A stretch of DNA of 64,000 nucleotides from UBA1672 sp050633645. Lineage in GTDB: Bacteria > Pseudomonadota > Alphaproteobacteria > Micavibrionales > Micavibrionaceae. Under the pieces are notes generated by a model. The model saw only the letters and a program-made list of their open reading frames with translations. It ran no database searches and was not told where the DNA came from. The position numbers and the translations under genes were made by a program. The stretch is taken from the NCBI GenBank assembly GCA_050633645.1, contig JBOEGX010000004.1:310001-374000 (forward strand), given 5' to 3'. Each line of letters opens with the position of its first letter. The first letter of the stretch is position 1. Of the stretch, positions 8,601 through 17,726 are shown piece by piece.

Positions 8601-9182
8601 ATGATGACGGAAGAATTAGAAAACAAAGAAAAACAATATAACTTCTTCGAGCTAAAAGAAAAATGCTATAATTCATTTCGTATCGTTTCAAGACACTCTG
8701 GACTACGAGCAAATTCAAATGATTTTAACCAGTCCGCCCTCCCCGAAGATATTGACGAAATATCAATCCGCCTATTCTTAATAGATGATTTACTCATGAA
8801 AAAAGCATGTGGATCAGAATACGGCTTCCCAACCCCAGATCAAAAACTAACAAAAGACGACGTAAAGGAATGTTTTGCAGGCCTGTCGTGGCACATAAAT
8901 ACGACAGAAAATATGTTCGGCGATGAAAAGGTGAAAAATGACCCTACACTAGGGGTTAAGACTTTGGAAAGAGCCATCGAAATCGTAAACGACCCGGCGC
9001 TACGAAGCACACAACGTATAACAAGACAACAAGCAGAAAGCCTGAATGAGGGCGAATCCCCGAAGGTTATCGATGATAACAATGAGTTTAATTTAGAACA
9101 CAGCGAGCACACAACAGACAATAATTTAGATGTTGCCGCAGCAAATCTTCAGGAAATTTTAGACTTCATCTCCTTGGATTAA
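8601..9182 (+). CDS. Hypothetical protein between mnmC and mnmD
   Basis: This 193-residue acidic protein has no signal peptide, membrane segment or motif I recognise; an Asp/Asn-rich linker precedes a short C-terminal helix (NLQEILDFISLD). AGGGGA lies just upstream of the ATG. The 3' end overlaps the 3' end of the convergent mnmD gene by 24 bases. Function is unknown. A consensus-like promoter stands in front, so it is probably transcribed on its own, against its two neighbours. Confidence 0.65.
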   Translation: MMTEELENKEKQYNFFELKEKCYNSFRIVSRHSGLRANSNDFNQSALPEDIDEISIRLFLIDDLLMKKACGSEYGFPTPDQKLTKDDVKECFAGLSWHINTTENMFGDEKVKNDPTLGVKTLERAIEIVNDPALRSTQRITRQQAESLNEGESPKVIDDNNEFNLEHSEHTTDNNLDVAAANLQEILDFISLD

Positions 9183-9833
9183 ATATCCCACGCACATCTC
9201 ACGTTTGCGGCCAAACCCGCGAATCTTCTGAATGTCAAACCCCGCCGCCTGTAAACCACGGCGCACAAACCCTGCGGACGTAAACGTTGCCAAACTTGCA
9301 CCCTGACAACTTAGTCGAGCCATATTCGCAAACACCGTCTCGCTCCACATATCAGGGTTAGAGCTTGGCTTGAACCCATCTAAAAACCAACAATCAACGC
9401 TCTCCTGCAATTTCGGAATCTCATCATTCACATCCCCAAATATCAGAGTAAGGCGTACACCATTCATAACCTCAAGAACATGTGTTCCACCTGATATATC
9501 AACTGGATAAACGGACAATAATTCACCCAATTCATTTTTAAGCTCACCCCAATGCGCCAGACAGGCCGCGATATACTCACCAGTTAAGGGATATTTTTCA
9601 AAGGATATAAAATGCAAATTATCTGGACGCACCCCTTGCGCCAATAACTGCAAAACAGCCAAAAAATTCAGCCCCGTCCCAAATCCCGTTTCACAAATGG
9701 TAAAAACCTCACGCCCTGCCCACGCATCAGGCAACCCGTTCCCCGCCAAGAACACATGGCGCGTTTCTTCCAATCCATCTTGTGCAGAGAAATATACATC
9801 ATCAAACTGTTCTGACCTTGGCACGACGCTCAT
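9159..9833 (-). CDS. mnmD: tRNA (5-methylaminomethyl-2-thiouridine)-methyltransferase MnmD
   Basis: The protein matches the methyltransferase half of E. coli MnmC: PRSEQFDDVYFS...GLEETRHVFLAGN near the N-terminus, the SAM-binding ETGFGTGLNFLA motif, WFLDGFKPSSNPDMW, and TFTSAGFVRRGL near the end. It methylates nm5U34 to mnm5U34 using S-adenosylmethionine. The ATG at 9833 is used; the frame to 9872 adds 13 residues that do not match the family. It stands alone here, without the FAD domain, which is encoded separately at 7505-8533. Confidence 0.9.
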   Translation of the reverse strand: MSVVPRSEQFDDVYFSAQDGLEETRHVFLAGNGLPDAWAGREVFTICETGFGTGLNFLAVLQLLAQGVRPDNLHFISFEKYPLTGEYIAACLAHWGELKNELGELLSVYPVDISGGTHVLEVMNGVRLTLIFGDVNDEIPKLQESVDCWFLDGFKPSSNPDMWSETVFANMARLSCQGASLATFTSAGFVRRGLQAAGFDIQKIRGFGRKREMCVGYLIQGDEV

Positions 9834-9884
9834 TTTGTTCTTATATAGGATATAGTATTCGTGTTTCAACAAAAGGTTCGATTA

Positions 9885-11936
9885 ATGTCTAATAATCCAC
9901 TTCTTCAAAAATCCACATTGCCCAATCAAGCGCCGCATTTTGATCTGATCAAGACAGAGCATTATTTGCCCGCGATTGAGACCGCGATAGAAGAAGCGCG
10001 CGGCAATATCGACAAAATCAAGGCCAATAAAGACGCGCCGACTTTTGAAAACACCATTATCGCCCTTGAAACCGCCAGCGAAACATTAGGAACAGCCGCA
10101 AGCGTGTTCTACAATCAACTCTCTGCAATGGGCGGCGATGCCCTGCACGCTCTTGCAACTGAAATCGGCCCCATCAATTCAAACTTCTCAAGCGATGTGA
10201 TGTTAGACGCAGGTTTATTCGCCCGCGTCAAAACCGTTTACGATGCCCAAGACACGTTAAACTTAAACACCGAGGAAAAAACCATCCTCGAAGACACCTA
10301 TAAAGGCTTCGTCCGCAGTGGCGCGCTGCTTGATGACACGAAAAAATCCCGCCTGCGTGAGATTAGCCAAGAGCTTTCCACCCTCAACCCCGCCTTCATG
10401 CAAAATACCGTTAAATCCGCGGAAAGCTTTGAGATGGTAATAGAGGACAAAGCCAACCTCGCCGGTCTGCCCGATGGCGCAATCGATGCCGCCGCACACT
10501 CCGCCGAGGAAAAAGGCTATGACGGCAAATGGTTGATTACACTCGACTACCCAAGCTACGGCCCATTCATGCAATATGCCGATAACCGCGATTTACGTGA
10601 AAAGCTCTGGCGTGCATTTTCCAACCGCGCATGGAAAGATGAATATGATAACTCCGATAATATTAAAAAAATCATCGCCCTGAAAAAGGAACGCGCAAAT
10701 ATCTTGGGATACGAAACGCATGCACATTTCGTGCTGGAAGAGCGCATGACAAAATCCCCCGAAACCGTTTTTGGCTTCCTTGATAAATTAAAATCCGCCT
10801 ATAAACCCGCCGCAGAAAAAGATTTGGAAATGCTCAAAAACTTTGCCGAAAAGGAAAACGGCCTTGATGAGATCAAGCCATGGGATGTTGGCTATTATGG
10901 CGAAAAGCTCAAACAAAAACTGTTTAACTTCACAAGCGAAGACTTCCGCCCCTATTACCAACTTGATAAAGTTCTAGACGGTTGTTTCAATCATTTCAGC
11001 AAGTTATTCGGCTTAAAATTTAGCCAATCAGACAAATATGCGACATGGCATAAGGACGTAAAGGCCTTTGACGTAACCGATGAAAAGGACGGTACGTTTA
11101 TCGGCACGCTGTTCGGTGACTTCCACCCACGCACAGGAAAAAACCAAGGCGCATGGAAAACAAGCTACCGCGATCAGGGGCTTTTCCATGGGAAAATTGA
11201 GCGCCCCGTTGTGGCGATTGTCTGTAACTTCACCAAACCAACAAAAGAACGCCCGTCCCTGCTCACCCATGGTGAGGTCACCACGCTCTACCATGAAATG
11301 GGACACGCCGTTCACGCTCTGCTCTCCGATGTCACATACCGCTCCCACGCGGGCACATCCGTGCTTTGGGACTTTGTAGAGCTTCCCTCACAGCTTCAGG
11401 AAAACTGGTGCTATGAGAAAGAAGCCCTCGACACCTTCGCCGCTCATTATAAAACGGGCGAAAAAATCCCCGCCGAACTTATCGACAAACTGCGCGCCTC
11501 TATGCATTTCATGGTGGGATTTGGCGGCTTACGTCAAGTATCCCTCGGCACACTCGATATGGCTTGGCACACTTGCGATCCATCCAAGGTCAATGATATC
11601 GATGCATTCGAGGACGAGGCAACAAAAGGACTGCGCCTCTTCCCACGCCTTGGCGGACCAACCTCCACAAGCTTCGGTCACATCTTCGCAGGCGGTTACA
11701 GCGCAGGATATTACAGCTATAAATGGGCGGAAGTCCTTGACGCCGATACGTTTGAGCTTTTCCTTGAAAAAGGCCTATACGACCAACAAACCGCACAAAG
11801 CTATCGCGATAATATCCTCTCTCGCGGCGGGAGTGAAAAGCCAGATATCTTGTATAAACGCTTCCGTGGACGTGACGCCGACCCGGATGCACTTCTACGC
11901 CGCGAAGGTTTACTAAGTGATAAAAAGGCTGCATAA
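9885..11936 (+). CDS. M3 family oligopeptidase (oligopeptidase A / Dcp type)
   Basis: This zinc metallopeptidase of 683 residues carries the HEMGH zinc site (TLYHEMGHAVHALLS) with the third ligand in the WDFVELPSQ segment, and the GGYSAGYYSYKWA substrate-site loop near the C-terminus. These are hallmarks of the thimet/oligopeptidase M3 family. There is no signal peptide, so it acts in the cytoplasm on short peptides. PrlC (oligopeptidase A) and Dcp are both possible and are hard to separate by eye. The ATG at 9885 with AAAGG upstream is preferred over the GTG at 9861. Confidence 0.92.
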   Translation: MSNNPLLQKSTLPNQAPHFDLIKTEHYLPAIETAIEEARGNIDKIKANKDAPTFENTIIALETASETLGTAASVFYNQLSAMGGDALHALATEIGPINSNFSSDVMLDAGLFARVKTVYDAQDTLNLNTEEKTILEDTYKGFVRSGALLDDTKKSRLREISQELSTLNPAFMQNTVKSAESFEMVIEDKANLAGLPDGAIDAAAHSAEEKGYDGKWLITLDYPSYGPFMQYADNRDLREKLWRAFSNRAWKDEYDNSDNIKKIIALKKERANILGYETHAHFVLEERMTKSPETVFGFLDKLKSAYKPAAEKDLEMLKNFAEKENGLDEIKPWDVGYYGEKLKQKLFNFTSEDFRPYYQLDKVLDGCFNHFSKLFGLKFSQSDKYATWHKDVKAFDVTDEKDGTFIGTLFGDFHPRTGKNQGAWKTSYRDQGLFHGKIERPVVAIVCNFTKPTKERPSLLTHGEVTTLYHEMGHAVHALLSDVTYRSHAGTSVLWDFVELPSQLQENWCYEKEALDTFAAHYKTGEKIPAELIDKLRASMHFMVGFGGLRQVSLGTLDMAWHTCDPSKVNDIDAFEDEATKGLRLFPRLGGPTSTSFGHIFAGGYSAGYYSYKWAEVLDADTFELFLEKGLYDQQTAQSYRDNILSRGGSEKPDILYKRFRGRDADPDALLRREGLLSDKKAA

Positions 11937-11942
11937 CCAACC

Positions 11943-12542
11943 ATGACAAAAGAAAAACAGGAAAAGTCAAAACAACCTAAAAAGGGCATAAGCCTCTGGC
12001 AAGGATTTTGGCTTATTGCCTTCGTGGCGTTCCTGTTTTTTGTAACACCATTATTTAGTTTTCTTGTCTCATTAATCCCGCCCACAATCGTCAAAGACAT
12101 CATGTCACCATATTATCAAGATGTCATACTAGATGAGCGCGCATCACGCCTGTCTGAGCCATTAAAATACGATAAAAATGCCCCTTACGATGTATTAGGA
12201 CGGGACAGCGGTGTTTGTTTTAAATTCCACTCCACCCGCAAACACCCAACCCCAGATAACATCGATCAATACCGCCTTGATAAGGCATTCCACGGCAAGA
12301 AAATCGCAGAAATAATTATTGTTGATGAAAATAAAAAACAATACGAGCTAAAAGAAACAAGCCTGACCGAAGGCATCGAATACCCCGATGGAGCGCCAGA
12401 GCGCCGCTATTCCATTATTTGCCAGCGCATAGGCAAAACTCATATCTATATCCCCGATAAAGTGACAGGAATATTCATCCGCCCGCTTGAACCCTTCACC
12501 CCCGCCGCAATCATATGGGCCACGCGTAAGGAATGGCATTAA
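11943..12542 (+). CDS. Hypothetical membrane-anchored protein
   Basis: A Lys-rich cytoplasmic N-terminus (about 15 residues) is followed by one long hydrophobic segment (GFWLIAFVAFLFFVTPLFSFLVSLI), then about 150 residues likely exposed to the periplasm. No known domain is seen. It starts 6 bases after the M3 peptidase stop and ends directly before the LysE-type exporter, so the three genes look like one operon. Confidence 0.65.
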   Translation: MTKEKQEKSKQPKKGISLWQGFWLIAFVAFLFFVTPLFSFLVSLIPPTIVKDIMSPYYQDVILDERASRLSEPLKYDKNAPYDVLGRDSGVCFKFHSTRKHPTPDNIDQYRLDKAFHGKKIAEIIIVDENKKQYELKETSLTEGIEYPDGAPERRYSIICQRIGKTHIYIPDKVTGIFIRPLEPFTPAAIIWATRKEWH

Positions 12543-12543
12543 C

Positions 12544-13164
12544 ATGCTAACATTTTCAACAATCCTCGCCTTTATGGGCACATGCGCGATCATCGAGTCC
12601 ACCCCCGGCCCCAATATGGGCTACCTCGCCATACTGAGCCTATCAAACGGCCGGCGCGCAGGCTTCGCCGCAACCATCGGCATCGCATTAGGGCTTCTCA
12701 TCGTCGGCCTAGCCGCCGCGCTCGGAATCGCCGCAATAATATCAAGCTCGCCCGTCCTTTATCAATCACTGCGATGGGGCGGCGTTGGGTATATGCTCTA
12801 CCTCGCTTGGGAAGGGTGGCGCGGCGAAGAGGAAACCTCCGCAAGTGCCACAAAAACTGATACACATGCAAAGTTTTTCAAACGCGGTTTAATTGTAAAC
12901 CTCCTAAACCCAAAAGCCGCAGTTTTCTACGTCGCCATTTTACCAAGCTTTGTTGAAGTAAGCACCGCCATTCTTCCACAAACCATAATCCTAACACTCA
13001 TTTTTGTTGCCATCGCCACCACAATCCACGGCCTGGTTGTCATGTTGGCGGGGTCATTGCGCCCCTATCTCGAAAATCCGCGCTATAACATGATTGCCCG
13101 CCGCGTGTTATCCATCCTCCTCGCCCTCGTCGCCATTTGGTTTGGATTTGATACGGCAAGATAG
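12544..13164 (+). CDS. LysE/RhtB family amino-acid exporter
   Basis: The 206-residue protein has about six membrane spans and the family signature TPGPNMGYLAILSLSNGRRAG at the first loop, followed by GIALGLLIVGL and the NLLNPKAAVFY motif. LysE/RhtB transporters export amino acids or related metabolites by proton antiport. The substrate is not predictable. The ATG at 12544 gives the normal N-terminus; the longer frame overlaps the previous gene and adds a non-family segment. Confidence 0.88.
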   Translation: MLTFSTILAFMGTCAIIESTPGPNMGYLAILSLSNGRRAGFAATIGIALGLLIVGLAAALGIAAIISSSPVLYQSLRWGGVGYMLYLAWEGWRGEEETSASATKTDTHAKFFKRGLIVNLLNPKAAVFYVAILPSFVEVSTAILPQTIILTLIFVAIATTIHGLVVMLAGSLRPYLENPRYNMIARRVLSILLALVAIWFGFDTAR

Positions 13165-13204
13165 AAATTTGGCGAAACCTGTAGGTCAAGTTAAAAACCA
13201 GTAT

Positions 13205-13234
13205 TTGCCTTTTCTAACAGTCCTATGCTAAAAT
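13205..13234 (+). promoter_or_regulatory. Candidate promoter with extended -10
   Basis: TTGCCT (13205-13210) and TAAAAT (13229-13234) are 18 bases apart; the -10 is preceded by TGC, an extended -10 form. It lies upstream of the hypothetical gene at 13253, whose ATG has GAGGG close by. Confidence 0.4.
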
Positions 13235-13252
13235 CATCGGCATGAGGGTGAT

Positions 13253-14536
13253 ATGAAAAACAATAAAAATAATGAGAACATAGCAACTCATTTACAAAAA
13301 GAACCTGCTGCAAACCCAGCAGACATCGCGGATGAAAAAAAGAGTACATGGTTCTCTTTTACCAATAATATCCCAAAATCAAAAACGGAGCTTAAAGAAG
13401 CTGCGAACAATGTCTTTGAAACCACTAAGCGCTATTTTACTGAATCCTCACAAAATGACAACCGATCAGCACCTGGGAAAATGCGCGATGCCGCCATATC
13501 ACTCGCAACCAGTCCGACCGTCGCTTTCAATCTCGCAAATATATTTTTCTGCGCCGCCACAAATAACCCAGTTGGAACAGCAATATCATCGACAATGACA
13601 GCCGTATCATCAGGCATGACCGTAATAGATAGCTGGAAAAACCGCCCTGAAAGCAGTTCTTACAAAGCGAATGCTATTTACCAAGGAAGCCTTGGCCTAA
13701 GCTATCTTCCAAAATTAGCGTCAGCAGACCCAACTGTGTTAATTGACGCCGCAAAAGGCATTGGTATGTATTCCTTTGCTACCGCGGGGCATTGGCTTCG
13801 CGCCTCTGAGGAAAAAGAGGCCGAAGAGGCAGGCCTTTCCATGGATGAATATTATCAGGCCTTTTCTAAAGGCCCCGGAAAATATAGCCAAACATATTAT
13901 GGCGTAACTGAATTTATAGCGGTAAATTCCGCTCATGACCCCAGTGCAGTTGCATCTGTATTGGCTTTGGCGGGAATAGGTCGTGCCCTCAACGATCAAA
14001 AATTTTGGGATCTTGAAGGTACAAAATTACAAGCTCTTCGGCAAGCGACGGCACCCCGAATTTTCGGTGCAGGCTACGCAATTTCTGCTACAACTGCCGC
14101 TCTCCAAGGGGACTTTATGTTCGCCGCTTCTCAGGTCGGCTGGGGTTGGGGAAATCTGAACTTTGACTTAATTGGCCCAAAGGTGAAAAAGGCCATAAAA
14201 AATAAATACGCAAATGAACCTGAGCTTGCCCAAAATGCCTTGGATAACTTAAAAACCGTAAAAGAAGAGCTTAAAGAAATAAAAGAAGAAACTACATTTT
14301 TGGCTGATGCTATTCAAAATCAAAACTGGGACGGAGCAGCACAAGAGGCCATAGATTTATATGAAGATGCGCAAACACATAGCCGAAGAAACCTTTACTC
14401 AGAATATATAAAAGCTATATCACCAGCCTCGCATTTTGCTCGTAAATACCTAGATTCAGAGAATATATCGTGGAAAGACCTGCGTAGCATAAGTGAAAAA
14501 GAGACAGAAATAGATTTAACTCCCGAAGTATCTTAA
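13253..14536 (+). CDS. Hypothetical protein with central hydrophobic helices
   Basis: This 427-residue protein has no family I recognise. Residues 1-75 are charged and low complexity. The middle (about 80-290) contains several Ala/Gly/Ser-rich, moderately hydrophobic stretches (such as TAISSTMTAVSSGMTVI and ASVLALAGIGRAL) that could be membrane-associated helices. Residues 320-360 form a Lys/Glu coiled-coil-like segment, and the C-terminus is acidic. Its own promoter-like sequence lies in front, and it is followed by a convergent gene. It could be an effector or surface-linked protein, but nothing in the sequence proves that. Confidence 0.65.
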   Translation: MKNNKNNENIATHLQKEPAANPADIADEKKSTWFSFTNNIPKSKTELKEAANNVFETTKRYFTESSQNDNRSAPGKMRDAAISLATSPTVAFNLANIFFCAATNNPVGTAISSTMTAVSSGMTVIDSWKNRPESSSYKANAIYQGSLGLSYLPKLASADPTVLIDAAKGIGMYSFATAGHWLRASEEKEAEEAGLSMDEYYQAFSKGPGKYSQTYYGVTEFIAVNSAHDPSAVASVLALAGIGRALNDQKFWDLEGTKLQALRQATAPRIFGAGYAISATTAALQGDFMFAASQVGWGWGNLNFDLIGPKVKKAIKNKYANEPELAQNALDNLKTVKEELKEIKEETTFLADAIQNQNWDGAAQEAIDLYEDAQTHSRRNLYSEYIKAISPASHFARKYLDSENISWKDLRSISEKETEIDLTPEVS

Positions 14537-14612
14537 TGAACATTTGACATTAACGCACCAAAAAACCACAGACGCAGCAACGATGCCACAAAATAAATCC
14601 AAGCGACTACAC

Positions 14613-15509
14613 CTAAAACATCTCCATCAACATACACCGCGCAGAGCCACCACCGTATTTTTCGAGTGTCGTCAGATCAGGTGTAATAATGGTGTTATAA
14701 TGCTTCCGAATGACTGAGATCTGCGCGTCGTCCAACGCCTCAAGCGCCGCATTTGAAAAGGTGAGCATCCGCTCCCCGCCTGCGCCGATAACCTCAAGCG
14801 CATTCCCGCAATTCGCACGCAGCTGCGCCATAGACAGCTCAACCACCTCATGTGTTTCGCGCAATCGCGCAACAACCGCGCTTCGCACCGCCTCATCCGT
14901 AATACATTCCGCGCAAATCGCCGCCATATCACTGCCGATATACATCAAAAAATCGGTATGATAAACGGGAATCCCCGCATGCGAGGCCGTATCAAACGCC
15001 ATCACGTCATAGCCCATGAAATCCGCCCATTTTTCAACCAGCTCAGGCGCCGTCCGCCGCGACAACCCCGAATAAGCGCGCTTATTCACATGATCCGACA
15101 CAATACTCGCGGTGCTTTCAAGGGCGATGCCTTGCGCTTCATACCCGCTCCAATCCTCCACCTTGGGGTAATAGCGTTTCAAGAAGGATATAATTTCAGG
15201 CGTACGCTCGGCCTGTCGATTCTGATTAAGCATAGGATAAAGGATCATCCGCCCGTCATCATATACCGACGCCCAGTTTGGAAACACCATATCGGGACAA
15301 TCGGGGTGACCATTGACGGTGGTGATAATCACGCCCTTCTCCACCAACATCTCACGATAGGCGTTAAACTCCGCCATCGCCCCCGCCAAAATAACATCCT
15401 TCGGCTGGGCCACGCCCTCAATTTGATACGCATTCGTATCCATCGTTTGCGGATTGGCAAAAAACACCTCCGGCCGCACCATTAAAATATGATTTGTAGA
15501 TTGCTTCAT
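14613..15509 (-). CDS. ctlX: CtlX-type citrulline/arginine amidinohydrolase
   Basis: The 298-residue protein belongs to the arginine-deiminase-related (guanidino-group-modifying) superfamily. It shows PDMVFPNWASVYDDGRMILYPM, where relatives usually have FPNNW, then NQNRQAER. The catalytic Cys sits near the C-terminus in SARCMLMEMF, with the expected central His. CtlX (first known from Francisella) hydrolyses citrulline. Substrate here is inferred from family only; a dimethylarginine- or arginine-hydrolysing role cannot be excluded. It is a single gene on the minus strand with no obvious operon partner. Confidence 0.82.
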   Translation of the reverse strand: MKQSTNHILMVRPEVFFANPQTMDTNAYQIEGVAQPKDVILAGAMAEFNAYREMLVEKGVIITTVNGHPDCPDMVFPNWASVYDDGRMILYPMLNQNRQAERTPEIISFLKRYYPKVEDWSGYEAQGIALESTASIVSDHVNKRAYSGLSRRTAPELVEKWADFMGYDVMAFDTASHAGIPVYHTDFLMYIGSDMAAICAECITDEAVRSAVVARLRETHEVVELSMAQLRANCGNALEVIGAGGERMLTFSNAALEALDDAQISVIRKHYNTIITPDLTTLEKYGGGSARCMLMEMF

Positions 15510-15591
15510 TATTTCCCCGATTAATATGATATGAACAAACGAATGCCTTAAGCATTTATCCTATCATAAACCAGTGATAGTTCAGAAGGGG

Positions 15592-15888
15592 TTAAACTGT
15601 TCTTTTAAAAACCTTGAGGCGTTTTTGATCGATGATGTTAATGGCCTTTTGCGTCATGGGGGCATCAAACCCCGCCCGCGAAAGTTTTTTCAGGCGATCA
15701 CGCAAATATGACGCGCCCACGCTGTAATCATCTTCACTATCTTTGTAATAAATCACACGAAAACCCATCGGGTCTTCATTCATCTCACAAGACTCAACAC
15801 TTACATCACGAATATCACATTCCCAATTTGCAAGCCTTAAATTTGATGACACTCCGCCAGAGGCGTTATTATACGCTGGATTAAACAT
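15592..15888 (-). CDS. Small hypothetical protein
   Basis: This 98-residue soluble protein starts at the ATG at 15888, directly preceded by a very strong GGGAGGG ribosome site; that site rules out the longer frame from 15924. No known domain is visible. The strong translation signal suggests the protein is made in quantity. Confidence 0.65.
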   Translation of the reverse strand: MFNPAYNNASGGVSSNLRLANWECDIRDVSVESCEMNEDPMGFRVIYYKDSEDDYSVGASYLRDRLKKLSRAGFDAPMTQKAINIIDQKRLKVFKRTV

Positions 15889-16024
15889 ATTTTTCCCTCC
15901 CACAAGAAAAATTGGTACATTCACACTTAATGATTAATCGGATCATAGCAAAAATATTCCATTTTTCCTAAGGAAAACGAAATATGTGAAAAGACTTATT
16001 CACATAACGCTCAAAAATGCCCGT

Positions 16025-16663
16025 TCATGTATTCAGAAAAGCAGATTCCTGACGCGTGACAAAATCAAAATCGCTTTGGCGCTTGAGGAAAAACCGCGTC
16101 ACCGCACCATTATCTGGTAAAAAATGAATACGGCGAAGGCTTTTACCGCCCAAGTCTTCTCCCATCAGGCCAAGCTCCTTACGGGATAGGTATTCCTTCA
16201 CAAAAACACTTGTTTTCATTCCGGCATCATCTTGACCATCAATTTCCGCGCCACCAAATAGACGGATACGGATACGGTTTTTCGCAGCGCCATGCTTTTT
16301 CATCTCTGCAATCGCCTCTTCAATAGGTGATAATGCACGCGCAACATCTTCAGGCGGAGCTTTATCCAAATTCGGAAACACTTGCAATAAGCTTCTTGGC
16401 AAAACAACATAGGCCATCACACCGACATGAAGTTTTTCATCATAAATCGTAAGAGCGACCCCGCTCCCCACTGTGGAAACAAGCATCCCATGCGGCTCAT
16501 CCAGAAAGCCAATCTCGCCAGGTTTCAAATCCAAAGCAGCCCGTTCAAATTTCGAGTTAAACGAGGCATCCGCAGAGTCCTTACGCCGACACTGATCCAC
16601 GGAAAAGCTATAGACCTGCCCCTTAGGCTTCTGATCATTATCGCCATTGGTATTCTCTATCAT
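16025..16663 (-). CDS. CheD-like protein lacking the catalytic Cys and His
   Basis: CheD deamidates glutamines in chemoreceptors with a Cys-His-Thr triad in the pattern GSCVAV...GGMNHFMLP. This 212-residue protein keeps the fold signature (LKPGEIGFLDEPHGMLVST, then LTIYDEKLHVGVMAYVVLP). But the Cys position is Gly68 (GSGVA) and the His position is Tyr85 (MAYVVLP). It should therefore be inactive as a deamidase and may bind receptors or CheC/CheY-like partners instead. The C-terminal 110 residues keep a CheD-like GGAEI segment. No chemotaxis genes flank it; a response regulator/Hpt pair lies 16 kb away. Confidence 0.7.
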   Translation of the reverse strand: MIENTNGDNDQKPKGQVYSFSVDQCRRKDSADASFNSKFERAALDLKPGEIGFLDEPHGMLVSTVGSGVALTIYDEKLHVGVMAYVVLPRSLLQVFPNLDKAPPEDVARALSPIEEAIAEMKKHGAAKNRIRIRLFGGAEIDGQDDAGMKTSVFVKEYLSRKELGLMGEDLGGKSLRRIHFLPDNGAVTRFFLKRQSDFDFVTRQESAFLNT

Positions 16664-16695
16664 GAAATCAAACCTTATTTATGTAATCTATATAC

Positions 16696-16715
16696 ATGAC
16701 CTAAAGTCAGGTCAT
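16696..16715. repeat. 7-bp inverted repeat upstream of the CheD-like gene
   Basis: ATGACCT (16696-16702) and AGGTCAT (16709-16715) are perfect arms separated by 6 bases. They lie about 33 bases upstream of the CheD-like gene and 44 bases past the end of fcl. The site could be an operator or a hairpin in the fcl 3' region. Confidence 0.35.
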
Positions 16716-16758
16716 ATCCCGTGACATACTACATCCATAATATTAACAAAACCCTATC

Positions 16759-17724
16759 TCATAAGGATTTTAATCTCTTATAATCTTGATAGCATTGTAC
16801 CAATCCATCGCCAAGGCATGTTTTAGGATGCCATCCAGCATCCAATAACCGCTGACAATCAAGAACTTTACGCGGCATCCCGTCAGGTTTGGAAGGATCA
16901 AAAACGATACCCCCCTTCCCCTTATATCCAACAACATCGCGGACTTTCTCCGCTAAGCTTTTAATCGAAACCTCTTCCCCTGATCCCACGTTAATATGTT
17001 GCGCCCCATTATACCGCCGTAGCAACAATATCAGGGCATCCGCCAGATCATCTACATATAAGAATTCGCGCAAAGGCGTTCCGCTCCCCCATAATGTAAC
17101 CGAGGGCGCGCGCTCTTCTAATGCCTTATCTATTTTCATGATCATCGCAGGAATAACATGTGATTGCTCGGCATCATATGTATCGCCAACACCATAAAGG
17201 TTGCACGGCATCGCCGAAATAAAATCACACCCATATTGCGCACGGTAATATTCTGCCATCTTCAACCCCGCAATTTTTGCCAACGCATACCCCTCATTCG
17301 TCGGCTCCAACGCCCCTGATAACAAAGAGTCTTCTTTAATTGGCTGCTCTGAGTTTCTAGGGTAAATACATGACGACCCCAAGAATAACAAACGACTCGT
17401 TTTGTTTTTATGCGCCGCATGCATAATATTCGCGACAATCATCATATTATCATAGAAAAATGCGGCAGGCTGCATGGAATTAGCCATAATCCCACCAACC
17501 TTCGCCGCTGCAATAACAATGACATCGGGCTTGTTTTCCGCCATCCAATTATTAACTGCGCCTTGATCCCGTAAATCAAGATCATCATGAGATATGGTTA
17601 AAACCTCACGGCAATCACCCGCCAATCGGCGGCACAACGCCGCACCGACCATCCCTGCATGCCCTGCAACCCATATACGCTTTGTACTTAAATCATATGG
17701 TTGATCAAGCCAAGCCGTGCCCAT
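16759..17724 (-). CDS. fcl: GDP-L-fucose synthase
   Basis: This short-chain epimerase-reductase converts GDP-4-keto-6-deoxymannose into GDP-L-fucose with NADPH. The N-terminal Rossmann motif is VAGHAGMVGAAL, the Ser of the triad lies in LGSSCIYP, and the YxxxK pair is in EGYALAKIAG. SAMPCNLYGVGD and REFLYVDDLADA follow as expected for Fcl/WcaG. Length (321) is normal. The partner gene gmd is not in the window. It begins 2 bases after the sterol-desaturase-like gene stop, so both belong to one transcript. Confidence 0.9.
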   Translation of the reverse strand: MGTAWLDQPYDLSTKRIWVAGHAGMVGAALCRRLAGDCREVLTISHDDLDLRDQGAVNNWMAENKPDVIVIAAAKVGGIMANSMQPAAFFYDNMMIVANIMHAAHKNKTSRLLFLGSSCIYPRNSEQPIKEDSLLSGALEPTNEGYALAKIAGLKMAEYYRAQYGCDFISAMPCNLYGVGDTYDAEQSHVIPAMIMKIDKALEERAPSVTLWGSGTPLREFLYVDDLADALILLLRRYNGAQHINVGSGEEVSIKSLAEKVRDVVGYKGKGGIVFDPSKPDGMPRKVLDCQRLLDAGWHPKTCLGDGLVQCYQDYKRLKSL

Positions 17725-17726
17725 CT

